A program made the position numbers and the translations under genes. The notes beneath the pieces were generated by a model. It saw only the letters and a program-made list of their open reading frames with translations. It was not told the origin of the DNA and made no database searches. This document shows, piece after piece, positions 8,410 through 15,125 of a stretch of DNA of 20,889 nt (positions within the stretch are counted from its first letter, which is position 1; every line of letters starts with the position of its first letter). The DNA comes from Pelotomaculum sp. UBA4789 (GTDB lineage: Bacteria > Bacillota > Desulfotomaculia > Desulfotomaculales > Pelotomaculaceae), in assembly GCA_002402945.1 (NCBI GenBank), contig DHGV01000117.1:1-20889 (forward strand). Direction: 5' to 3'.

Positions 8410-8458
8410 TGTGCGGCTTCAGCCGCACAAAAATGGCCGGATAAATCCGGCCCTACAA
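8410..8458. repeat. Double-hairpin palindromic repeat, copy 3
   Basis: Same plan as the copies at 6614-6663 and 6736-6780. The first hairpin is GTGCGGCT-TC-AGCCGCAC (8411-8428). The second is GGCCGGAT-AA-ATCCGGCC (8435-8452), where a T:A pair of the other copies is replaced by C:G on both arms. The right end is CCCTACAA. The left end reads TTGTGCGG, as if AGGT had been lost from TTGTAGGTGCGG. The linker between hairpins is AAAAATGG-like rather than ATGG. Confidence 0.85.
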
Positions 8459-8486
8459 TTGTTGATAATGTCATCATGAGCAGTAG

Positions 8487-8520
8487 CGAAGCCCCAGGTC
8501 CAGCCTGGGTTTTCGTTTTT
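8487..8520 (+). terminator. Rho-independent terminator after the DUF456 gene
   Basis: CCCAGG (8493-8498), loop TCCAG, CCTGGG (8504-8509), with an outer CGAA/TTCG extension, followed by TTTTT (8516-8520). The T-run is on the plus strand only, so it ends transcription coming from the methyltransferase/DUF456 side before the convergent aminotransferase gene. Confidence 0.75.
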
Positions 8521-8527
8521 ACTGCGC

Positions 8528-9721
8528 TTATTTCTTGGTCATGCCAAGTTCAGCAGCCAGTGCCTTAAAGGCAGGCAGAGAGTTAAGGATAATCTGTTTG
8601 TCCATGCAGTACGCAATGCGGAAATGACCAGGCGCTCCGAAGCCGCTGCCGGGGACGAGAAGGATATTATATTTTTGGGCAGCCATAACGAATTTAACGT
8701 CATCGGGCAGTGGGGACTTCGGGAAAAGATAGAACGCGCCCTGCGGCTTTACCATCTCAAAACCGAGTGTTGTCAAATTATCATAAAGGATATCCCTTTT
8801 TTCCTGATATCCGTATATATCCATGCTTTCGTGCTGCAGGCCGGTCACGAGGCGCTGCATCAGGGCCGGCGCATTAACAAAACCAAGGGTGCGGTTGCAG
8901 AAGATCAATGCCTCAATCAGCAGGGCACTGTTATCAATCTGCGGTGATACAGCAGCATAGCCTATTCGCTCTCCCGGCAGGGCGAGGTCTTTGCTGTGCG
9001 AGGTAACAACAATGCTGTTTTTGACGCATTTGAAGATGCTGGGCAGGGTCAGGCCGTCATATATGATTTTTGCGTATGGTTCATCGGATATCACATATAC
9101 CTGGTTTCCAGATTTACTCTCCATATCTTCAAGCAGCTTGCCGAGTTTCCGAAGAGAGACATCGTCATAAACAACACCTGTCGGGTTGTTGGGAGAATTG
9201 ACAATGATCGCTTTTGTGCGGGGGGTCAAGGCACTGCCGATAGCCTCCATGTCGAGCATGAATTCGGGTGTCGTGGGTACCGCTTTTGCGATCCCGCCAT
9301 GATTGTCAATATAAAATTTATATTCCACAAAATAAGGTGATAAAATGATCACCTCATCGTCCTGATCAAGAATTGATTTTAATACTACATTCATCGCCGC
9401 GCCGGCGCCGCAGGTCATTACAATATGGTTTTGATCGAAGGGCAGGCCGGTCTGATCTGCCAGAACTTCCGCAACCGCCAGGCGTGTTTCTTCATAACCG
9501 GCATTGCTCATATAGCGGTGCATCCCAGGTATGGGATTCAGAGCCAGATATTTCAAAGCTTCTTTAAAAGCCGCCGGTGGTTCAATATCAGGGTTTCCAA
9601 GTGTAAAGTCATAAACTTTTTCACTGCCGTATATTTTTCTCAGTTTTTCGCCTTCCTCAAACATCCTGCGGATCCAGGATGCGCTGGAAATATACTTTTC
9701 AATTTTCCTGGATATGGCCAT
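8528..9721 (-). CDS. PLP-dependent class I/II aminotransferase
   Basis: 397-residue fold-type I aminotransferase of the aspartate/aromatic/alanine aminotransferase group. Family marks are VNSPNNPTG (174-182), ISDEPYA with the PLP-pyridine aspartate D213, and SHSKDLALPGERIGY with the Schiff-base lysine K244 and phosphate-binding R252. The donor and acceptor amino acids cannot be told from sequence. The ATG at 9721 has AAGGGGGG six bases upstream; the frame stays open upstream to 9844, but that stretch has no SD site and lacks homology-like character. A TTTAAA-17-TAAGAT promoter (9790-9762, minus) lies upstream. It stands alone, convergent with the DUF456 gene and divergent from the AbrB-like gene. 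Confidence 0.93.
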   Translation of the reverse strand: MAISRKIEKYISSASWIRRMFEEGEKLRKIYGSEKVYDFTLGNPDIEPPAAFKEALKYLALNPIPGMHRYMSNAGYEETRLAVAEVLADQTGLPFDQNHIVMTCGAGAAMNVVLKSILDQDDEVIILSPYFVEYKFYIDNHGGIAKAVPTTPEFMLDMEAIGSALTPRTKAIIVNSPNNPTGVVYDDVSLRKLGKLLEDMESKSGNQVYVISDEPYAKIIYDGLTLPSIFKCVKNSIVVTSHSKDLALPGERIGYAAVSPQIDNSALLIEALIFCNRTLGFVNAPALMQRLVTGLQHESMDIYGYQEKRDILYDNLTTLGFEMVKPQGAFYLFPKSPLPDDVKFVMAAQKYNILLVPGSGFGAPGHFRIAYCMDKQIILNSLPAFKALAAELGMTKK

Positions 9722-9761
9722 TGGGGTCCCCCCTTTGCAATAATAAGACTCACTTGTTGGT

Positions 9762-9790
9762 ATCTTACACCATCTAAAAAAATTTTTAAA
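9762..9790 (-). promoter_or_regulatory. Candidate promoter of the aminotransferase gene
   Basis: On the minus strand TTTAAA (9790-9785) and TAAGAT (9767-9762) are separated by 17 bases, about 40 bases before the ATG. The -35 is a weak match. The same 207-bp intergenic stretch holds TATAAT-like hexamers for the divergent AbrB-like gene (9859-9864 and 9878-9883), neither with a good -35. Confidence 0.4.
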
Positions 9791-9928
9791 GTCATTTATT
9801 TCATGTATTTTTGTGGTGCGGCAGAGAACGACATGATATGACAATAAAACCCCCTGGATATAATTAATTAGTTATTTTATAATAAAAAAACCTATAGTAA
9901 TCAAAACAAAAAATAAGAGGAGTGACAG

Positions 9929-10129
9929 ATGACTATGTTATCCTACTTAACTCCCGACGGCCAGGTTACGATACCGCGATCAATACTGAAATCCCTTAAC
10001 ATAACTGGTGGGAGCGATGTTTTAATTGAAGTGATAAGGGGACAGTTGATCATAAGAAAAATTGAAGTTATTGAGGCGGAATCCGATGATCCCTGCGCCA
10101 TTGCCGGTCTTGACACCGGAATTTACTGA
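9929..10129 (+). CDS. SpoVT/AbrB-like DNA-binding domain protein
   Basis: 66-residue protein consisting of a single AbrB/MazE swapped-hairpin domain: LTPDGQVTIPRSILKSLNI (7-25), then GSDVLIEVIRGQLIIRK (28-44), then an acidic tail. Such proteins bind DNA as dimers, either as transition-state-type regulators or as antitoxins. No toxin gene (PIN, MazF or similar) follows; the next gene is hisG, 55 bases on, so an antitoxin role is unlikely here. The ATG at 9929 follows GAGGAG at 6 bases. It may regulate itself or hisG, which is only inference from position. Confidence 0.85.
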   Translation: MTMLSYLTPDGQVTIPRSILKSLNITGGSDVLIEVIRGQLIIRKIEVIEAESDDPCAIAGLDTGIY

Positions 10130-10184
10130 AGGTATACTTTTACAATATACGTATTTCCTGTAGCAACAGAGGAGGAAAAGAAAC

Positions 10185-11054
10185 TTGAAATTGAGGCTGG
10201 GCTTACCAAAAGGGAGCCTTCAGGAGGCTACCTTTAATCTTTTTAAACAAGCCGGTTTTGAAATAAACGTGCGTTCGCGCTCCTATTTCCCGGTGGTAAA
10301 CGATCCGGAACTGGAGATTATACTGATGAGAGCGCAGGAAATTCCCCGCTATGTTGACGAGGGTGTCCTTGACGCCGGCATCAGCGGCCTTGACTGGATC
10401 CTTGAAAACGAGGCAAATGTCGTTGAGGTGGCTGACCTGATCTATGCCAAAAGCACTTCAAACCCGATCAGGCTTGTTCTCGCTGTGGCCAAAGACAGTG
10501 ACATTATGGATGTATCCGGCTTAAACGGCAAAAGAATTGCGACAGAACTGGTCAAAGTCACCCAGAAATATCTGAAAGAAAATGCTGTTGAAGCCACAGT
10601 GGAATATTCTTACGGTGCAACAGAGGTAAAAGTGCCGGACCTGGTAGATGCGATCGCTGATATCACTGAAACCGGTAGTTCCATTAAAGCCAACAACCTG
10701 CGCATCATAGCAACGATCCTGGAATCTACGACAAAATTACACGCGAACACAAAAGCGTGGAACGATCCCTGGAAGAAAGAAAAACTGCAAAACCTGGCTG
10801 TTTTACTCCAGGGAGCTCTGCGGGCCAGGTCAAAAGTTGGTCTGAAGATGAATGTGCCTGGTGATAAACTGGACACAATCCTGGATGTGCTGCCGTCAAT
10901 GAAGCATCCCACTATTTCACAGCTGGTTCATAGTGACTGGGTTGCAGTAGAGGTGATCCTAGAGGAAAAGCAGGTGAGGGATTTGATCCCGGCCTTGAAA
11001 AGGGCTGGAGCCCAGGATATTATCGAATATCCTCTGACAAAAGTGATACCTTAG
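10185..11054 (+). CDS. hisG: ATP phosphoribosyltransferase, long form (HisG)
   Basis: First enzyme of histidine synthesis: joins ATP and PRPP to give phosphoribosyl-ATP. 289 residues, the long form that carries its own C-terminal regulatory (HisG_C, ACT-like) domain and needs no HisZ. N-terminal MKLRLGLPKGSLQEAT is typical; the PRPP-binding region is VPDLVDAIADITETGSS (about 150-166), and the C-terminal domain spans about 215-289 (IEYPLTKVIP end). The start is TTG at 10185 with AGAGGAGG about 10 bases upstream; an ATG alternative is not available nearby. No other his gene is adjacent, and the gene ends at a strong hairpin, so it is a lone gene or a pair with the AbrB-like gene. Confidence 0.94.
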   Translation: MKLRLGLPKGSLQEATFNLFKQAGFEINVRSRSYFPVVNDPELEIILMRAQEIPRYVDEGVLDAGISGLDWILENEANVVEVADLIYAKSTSNPIRLVLAVAKDSDIMDVSGLNGKRIATELVKVTQKYLKENAVEATVEYSYGATEVKVPDLVDAIADITETGSSIKANNLRIIATILESTTKLHANTKAWNDPWKKEKLQNLAVLLQGALRARSKVGLKMNVPGDKLDTILDVLPSMKHPTISQLVHSDWVAVEVILEEKQVRDLIPALKRAGAQDIIEYPLTKVIP

Positions 11055-11057
11055 AGA

Positions 11058-11084
11058 AAAGCGCTGTAGACAATACAGCGCTTT
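11058..11084. terminator. 11-bp hairpin, probable terminator after hisG
   Basis: AAAGCGCTGTA (11058-11068), loop GACAA, TACAGCGCTTT (11074-11084): a perfect 11-bp stem starting 3 bases after the hisG stop. The downstream run is short (TTTAAATAAATATT), so termination may be moderate; the A-rich left flank would also allow it to act on the other strand. Confidence 0.7.
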
Positions 11085-11151
11085 AAATAAATATTAAACG
11101 AGGATTGTTGTGCCCAGGGTCAAATACTATATTTAAAAAGGGGGACTGTAC

Positions 11152-11568
11152 ATGAAAGATCGGGACATTAACAAGTTCGTGCCGATAGAATATAATGAGA
11201 ATGCACTTTCATTAATGGTACAGAGCCCAACTGTCCTGTATGCATACTGGGAATTATCCCACGGTTTAAAAAACACGCTGAGCGGGAAAAAGAAGGTCCA
11301 AATAAGACTTAATATTGAAGGTGACGGCGTCAGACAAACTTACGAGATCGACCTTTCAGAAAAAAGTTATTATTTTAATGACGTGCAGCCAGGACTCTCG
11401 TACAACTGCGAAATAGGCACTGTAGACGATTATAATATGTTTTTGCCGCTGCTGCGTTCAAATACTGTTAACACACCTCGTGTCACACCTTTGCATGGCA
11501 GCGTTTTACCTGGGGAAGCTGCGCCAACATCATTCAGCTCCAGAGCGTTTCACCGTAAAAAAGATTAA
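11152..11568 (+). CDS. DUF4912 domain protein
   Basis: 138 residues. The N-terminal two thirds match DUF4912 as I know it: a beta-rich module with a conserved SPTVLYAYWELS segment (residues 25-36), then paired strands with an ordered beta-sandwich look (VQIRLNIEG, TYEIDLSEKSYYFNDVQPG, YNCEIGTVD). The last 35 residues are Ser/Thr/Pro-rich and probably unstructured. There is no signal peptide or membrane segment. The role is unknown. The ATG has GGGGGA about 8 bases upstream. It lies downstream of the hisG hairpin and converges on uspA, so it is probably its own transcript. Confidence 0.75.
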   Translation: MKDRDINKFVPIEYNENALSLMVQSPTVLYAYWELSHGLKNTLSGKKKVQIRLNIEGDGVRQTYEIDLSEKSYYFNDVQPGLSYNCEIGTVDDYNMFLPLLRSNTVNTPRVTPLHGSVLPGEAAPTSFSSRAFHRKKD

Positions 11569-11589
11569 TTGAACATGTGCGCCTCAGTA

Positions 11590-12027
11590 TTATCTGACTA
11601 TCAGAACAGGGCAGCTGGCGTTTCTTGCAACCCTGCTGCTCACACTACCCATCAGGACACCCTTAATTCCGCCTAAACCCCTGCTGCCCATGACCACCAG
11701 TTCATATTTTTGTTTCTTAGCCTTTTTAATAATTTCGTCAGCAGGACTGCCGACGGCAATCAAGGTTTGGATGTTCAGCCCGTATGCCGCCAGGCTGTCT
11801 TTGGCTTTATCTAAAATTGTTTTCCCCTGCTTCATATATTCATCCATAATTGACTGCTGAATGCTGCTCAGTCGTTCCGGCGCAGCATCAAGGTAAGGGG
11901 GAAGTGAAGGGACCACGTGAAAAAGGAATAGTTCTGAGGCCAATTTTGAAGCCAATTCTGCTGCGTGCTGCGCTGCTAACGCGGAGCTTTCAGACCCGTC
12001 AACCGGCACTAAAATACTTTTGTACAT
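11590..12027 (-). CDS. Universal stress protein (UspA family)
   Basis: 145-residue single Usp domain, cytoplasmic. It starts MYKSILVPVDGSESS and ends with the ATP-binding signature GSRGLGGIKGVLMGSVS (G-2x-G-9x-G-S), then VARNASCPVLIVR. The intact motif suggests the ATP-binding class. AAGGAGG sits 7 bases before the ATG. It starts 37 bases after the lgt stop on the same strand and may share its transcript. The specific stress is not evident. Confidence 0.94.
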   Translation of the reverse strand: MYKSILVPVDGSESSALAAQHAAELASKLASELFLFHVVPSLPPYLDAAPERLSSIQQSIMDEYMKQGKTILDKAKDSLAAYGLNIQTLIAVGSPADEIIKKAKKQKYELVVMGSRGLGGIKGVLMGSVSSRVARNASCPVLIVR

Positions 12028-12064
12028 TAAAATGCCTCCTTAAAATAAAATTGCTTGGTATATT

Positions 12065-12832
12065 TTAATTTTTAATCATTCCGGCTTTAAACTTAAAATA
12101 AAAATATACAGAAACTGCAATCAACACAAGGCTGATCAACTGTGCTAACTTGAAAGGGCCCAGCATCAAGCTGTCCATACGCAGGCTTTCGATGAAAAAC
12201 CTGCCTGTTGAATATAATATCAGATAAAGCAGCATTATTTGACCGTCAAAATGTTTCCTTCTGAAAACGATGATAAGGATTAGAAACACCAAGAAGTCCC
12301 ATAGGGATTCGTATAAAAATGCCGGGTGGTAATATTGATTTCCTATATACATCTGCTTCTGAATAAATTCCGGAAAGCGGCTGATGTAATCAATGCTGAC
12401 CGGAGAACCAAACGCCTCCTGGTTTATAAAGTTGCCCCACCGGCCGATGCACTGACCCATAATAATACTGGGAGCGACAACGTCGGCAAACTTCCAGAAG
12501 TCCAGTTTGTGCTTCCTGATATATAAATAACCGGCAATGACGCCACCGAGCAATCCGCCATGTATGGCCAGGCCGCCGTGCCAGATCGCCAGAGCCTCCA
12601 GAGGGTTGCTGGCATAACTGCTCCAGTTGAAGATGACATAATATAACCTTGCCCCAATCATAGCTGATGGTATAATTAATATAATCATATTCAAAAGGTG
12701 ATCCGTGTTCAATCGTGATTTCCTGGCGTGGCAATAAGCCAGCACTGACCCAAGGATAAATGCAGTATCGATTATAATACCATACCAGCGTATGGAAAAG
12801 GGCCCGATTTGAAAGGCCACCGGATTCAGCAC
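12065..12832 (-). CDS. lgt: Phosphatidylglycerol-prolipoprotein diacylglyceryl transferase
   Basis: Membrane enzyme that moves diacylglycerol from phosphatidylglycerol onto the lipobox cysteine of prolipoproteins. 255 residues with about seven hydrophobic segments. Family marks: AIHGGLLGG with the conserved histidine H91, the Lgt signature GRWGNFINQEAFG (130-142), and the C-terminal LYSTGRFFIESLR. The GTG start at 12832 has GGAGG 8 bases upstream. A good promoter (TTGAAA-17-TATGAT) precedes it. The gene is divergent from pcm and upstream of uspA. Confidence 0.96.
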   Translation of the reverse strand: MLNPVAFQIGPFSIRWYGIIIDTAFILGSVLAYCHARKSRLNTDHLLNMIILIIPSAMIGARLYYVIFNWSSYASNPLEALAIWHGGLAIHGGLLGGVIAGYLYIRKHKLDFWKFADVVAPSIIMGQCIGRWGNFINQEAFGSPVSIDYISRFPEFIQKQMYIGNQYYHPAFLYESLWDFLVFLILIIVFRRKHFDGQIMLLYLILYSTGRFFIESLRMDSLMLGPFKLAQLISLVLIAVSVYFYFKFKAGMIKN

Positions 12833-12867
12833 AGATTATTCCTCCGCAAGATTAGTGTTCTCTGTCA

Positions 12868-12896
12868 ATCATAGTAGAATAAAGCAGGCTTTTCAA
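12868..12896 (-). promoter_or_regulatory. Sigma-A-type promoter of lgt-uspA
   Basis: Minus strand TTGAAA (12896-12891) and TATGAT (12873-12868), 17 bases apart. The leader before the GTG at 12832 would be about 30 bases. Confidence 0.55.
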
Positions 12897-12956
12897 CCGT
12901 CTTTGCTAAAATGAGATTAAGATATTCCTGATAATAATATAAGGCAGGTGAATATC

Positions 12957-13631
12957 ATGGAAGATTTTGAATCTGTTAATGATAATAACGACAGGCTTCC
13001 GGAGCGTGAAACCATGGTGGAAGAACAGCTTGTTTTGAGAGGGATCAGAAATAAAGAGCTTTTAAAAAGTATGGTTGATGTGCCACGGCACCTTTTCATT
13101 CCCGAAGGTTTGCGTGATTACGCCTACTACGACGGTCCCCTGTCCATAGGTGAAGGGCAGACAATAAGCCAGCCATATATTGTTGCTTACATGATTCAAG
13201 CCTTGAATCCGGACAAGGACGACAAAGTGTTGGAAATTGGCACCGGATCAGGATATGCGGCGGCGGTCCTTTCCAGGCTGGTATCCATGGTATATACAAT
13301 TGAACGGTTGGATTCCCTGGCGAAAGAAGCCGAAGCACTTTTAAAAAAACTTAAATATGATAACATCAAAGTATATACAGGGGACGGGACTAAGGGATTG
13401 CCTGCTGAAGCTCCGTTTGACGCGATTATAGTATCGGCTGCCGCCCCGGAAATACCGAAATCATTGCTGGACCAGCTGGATATTGGCGGACGCCTGGTTA
13501 TACCGCTGGGAGACAGGAATACACAAGAATTAATATTGATAAATAAAGACATGGATAATATCATTGTACGGCGCAGTATAGGGTCAGTCCGTTTTGTCCC
13601 GCTGATTGGCGAAGAAGGCTGGGAAAAATAA
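12957..13631 (+). CDS. pcm: Protein-L-isoaspartate O-methyltransferase
   Basis: Repairs isoaspartyl residues in aged proteins by SAM-dependent methylation. 224 residues. Hallmarks: VDVPRHLFIPEGLRDYAYYD, the substrate-binding IGEGQTISQPYIVAYMIQAL and SAM motif I VLEIGTGSGYAAAVLSRL, ending in RFVPLIGEEGW as usual for the family. The ATG at 12957 has AGGTG 6 bases upstream; the in-frame GTG at 12948 lies inside that site and is less likely. It is followed by the terminator hairpin shared with the convergent tRNA-Sec gene. Confidence 0.94.
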   Translation: MEDFESVNDNNDRLPERETMVEEQLVLRGIRNKELLKSMVDVPRHLFIPEGLRDYAYYDGPLSIGEGQTISQPYIVAYMIQALNPDKDDKVLEIGTGSGYAAAVLSRLVSMVYTIERLDSLAKEAEALLKKLKYDNIKVYTGDGTKGLPAEAPFDAIIVSAAAPEIPKSLLDQLDIGGRLVIPLGDRNTQELILINKDMDNIIVRRSIGSVRFVPLIGEEGWEK

Positions 13632-13676
13632 TTCAGTACGACATGTTCATGGCAAAAACAGTTTATCAAAAGATAG

Positions 13677-13708
13677 AAAAAAGGGTTTCCATTAACGGGA
13701 AACCCCTT
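13677..13708 (-). terminator. Rho-independent terminator of the tRNA-Sec gene
   Basis: On the minus strand a GGTTTCC/GGAAACC-type stem (13708-13683, one bulged base) is followed by a run of six T (13682-13677), directly after the tRNA 3' end. The plus-strand side has only TTGTTATTATT, so it may act weakly for pcm as well. Confidence 0.8.
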
Positions 13709-13716
13709 GTTATTAT

Positions 13717-13814
13717 TGGCGGGAGTGCGTGGGAATCGAACCCACCCAGGACAGGAGCACTGCCCCGCGACTGGTTTTGAAGACCAGGAGCACCACCAGG
13801 CACCATCCACCCCC
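13717..13814 (-). tRNA. selC: tRNA-Sec (anticodon TCA)
   Basis: 98 bases including an encoded CCA. The anticodon stem-loop is CTGGT-CTTCAAA-ACCAG, with anticodon TCA at 13780-13778. The T arm is GTGGG-TTCGATT-CCCAC. A long variable arm can fold as GGGCAG-TGCTC-CTGTCC. The D arm can form a six-pair, four-base-loop structure (GGTGCC-TGGT-GGTGCT), with wobble pairs, as known for selenocysteine tRNAs. The acceptor arm is GGGGGTGG against GCACTCCC plus discriminator G: seven pairs, with a G:G opposition at the eighth position. The SelA and SelB genes in the same window support the call. Confidence 0.95.
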
Positions 13815-13847
13815 ATGTAAAAATATGCATAGATATTGAACGGGTTA

Positions 13848-13876
13848 ATTTTATAAGAAACTGCTCTGAAAATCAA
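13848..13876 (-). promoter_or_regulatory. Candidate promoter of tRNA-Sec
   Basis: Minus strand TTGATT (13876-13871) and TAAAAT (13853-13848) separated by 17 bases. Transcription would begin about 25 bases before the tRNA 5' end at 13814. Confidence 0.5.
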
Positions 13877-13986
13877 GTTGTCAATTAGTTTACATTCAGC
13901 AGCCTTTAGACTAAAATCTGAAAATATGTTAAATATTCATTCTGCAAACATACCATAATTATAGATATTGTGCCATCTTTGCCGCC

Positions 13987-14014
13987 TTGCTTTTTTGAAA
14001 ATATATATTATACT
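13987..14014 (+). promoter_or_regulatory. Candidate promoter of the polyprenyl synthase-haem operon
   Basis: TTGCTT (13987-13992) and TATACT (14009-14014) separated by 16 bases, about 110 bases before the ATG at 14124. Confidence 0.5.
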
Positions 14015-14123
14015 TTAAAGGAATATCCCATCAACCAGCGAAATTATTAAATATTTTGCGGCAAAAGTATTATATAAAGAGTTATTCTAAATATGTTTTC
14101 CTTAATTTTGAGCAGGTGAATAA

Positions 14124-15089
14124 ATGCTGGAGCTATTCGTTGACATAAAAGATGAACTGCAGGCTGTTGAGAATGAATTAAGTGAAGTGCTCAAGGCGGA
14201 TTATCCTATATTGACTGAAACTTCAACACATCTTCTTAACGCCGGCGGCAAACGATTGCGTCCCGCACTGGTATTGTTCGGCGCGAAGTTTTATCAATTT
14301 AACTTGGAAAAGGTAATGCCGCTGGCTGCCACTCTGGAACTGATTCACATGGCTTCACTGGTTCACGATGATGTCGTGGACGCATCTTTGACCCGCCGGG
14401 GCATGCCCACGGTTAAAGCAATGTGGGGCAACCGCATAGCAACACATATTGGATCATATCTTTCTGCAAAATCACTGACCCTGATAGCCAAATATGAAGA
14501 CCGGCCGCTGATTTCCGAGGTGCTGTCTGACACCAGTGTGCAGATGAGCCAGGGTGAAATCATTCAGATATCATCTTCTTTTGATGTTAACCAGAGTATT
14601 AGAGAATATTTTTACCGTATCAATTGCAAAACAGCTTTACTGATTGCCGCCAGCGCACAACTGGGAGCGGTAGCATGCGGCGCTCCCGGGAGTATATACC
14701 TGCCGCTCAGACGGTATGGACACAATGTGGGCATGGCATTCCAGATAACCGATGATATCCTTGATATGATCGCAGAGCAGGGTCAGTTGGGTAAGCCTGT
14801 TGGCGGAGACCTGCGCCAGGGCATCATAACCCTGCCGGTAATTTATGCCCTGGGCCGCTGCGAGGACAAGAAACGGCTTGCAGATCTTGCAGTAAAAGTC
14901 CATAAAAGCGATGATGAAGTTGATGAAGCTTTAGAAATTGTCAGGAACTGCGGTGCTATTGAGTATTCCTTTGATATAGCTAAGAAATATATCGCAAAAG
15001 CAAAAGCTGAATTGAGAAAGCTGCCTGATCTCCCTACACGTGTGACTATGAGCATGGCAGCTGATTTCGTGTGCGCCAGGAAGTTTTAA
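14124..15089 (+). CDS. hepT: Long-chain polyprenyl (heptaprenyl-type) diphosphate synthase
   Basis: 321-residue trans-isoprenyl diphosphate synthase that elongates allylic diphosphates with IPP, probably for the menaquinone side chain. First aspartate-rich motif LVHDDVVDASLTRRG (DDVVD at 82-86), second ITDDILDMI (DDILD at 210-214), plus GGKRLRPALV (41-50) and GKPVGGDLRQG. Small residues before the first motif (Ala at -5, Ser at -4) fit a long-chain product. Catalytic subunits of the two-part heptaprenyl synthase (HepT) look like this; no small subunit gene is nearby, so a stand-alone octaprenyl-type enzyme is possible. AGGTGA precedes the ATG. It leads the run into the tetrapyrrole genes, with 36 bases to the next gene. 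Confidence 0.9.
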   Translation: MLELFVDIKDELQAVENELSEVLKADYPILTETSTHLLNAGGKRLRPALVLFGAKFYQFNLEKVMPLAATLELIHMASLVHDDVVDASLTRRGMPTVKAMWGNRIATHIGSYLSAKSLTLIAKYEDRPLISEVLSDTSVQMSQGEIIQISSSFDVNQSIREYFYRINCKTALLIAASAQLGAVACGAPGSIYLPLRRYGHNVGMAFQITDDILDMIAEQGQLGKPVGGDLRQGIITLPVIYALGRCEDKKRLADLAVKVHKSDDEVDEALEIVRNCGAIEYSFDIAKKYIAKAKAELRKLPDLPTRVTMSMAADFVCARKF

Positions 15090-15125
15090 GGCGCCATTTA
15101 TGAGCAGTTCAAGGAGATATGGCAG

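Larger units (their letters stand above)
13815..14123. other. AT-rich divergent control region between selC and the polyprenyl synthase gene
   Basis: 309 bases without a supportable gene. It contains the minus-strand selC promoter (13876-13848) and the plus-strand promoter of the polyprenyl synthase gene (13987-14014). A small palindrome TTTAGACTAAA lies near 13905-13915. No riboswitch or further hairpin of note was recognised. Confidence 0.6.

Noticed and set aside
9722..9844. N-terminal extension of the aminotransferase by 41 residues
   Set aside because: It has no ribosome binding site and contains the likely promoter, while AAGGGGGG sits just before the ATG at 9721.
10127..10240. Possible selenocysteine readthrough of the AbrB-like gene's TGA stop
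   Set aside because: The extension crosses the hisG binding site and start, is not domain-like, and no SECIS hairpin follows the TGA.
9929..11054. Toxin-antitoxin pair at the AbrB-like gene
   Set aside because: The following gene is hisG, not a toxin, and no small toxin-like frame lies on either side.
13196..13876. Long minus-strand open frame across the end of pcm and the intergenic region
   Set aside because: It runs through the tRNA-Sec gene and its terminator and opposite the conserved pcm reading frame; no recognisable protein.
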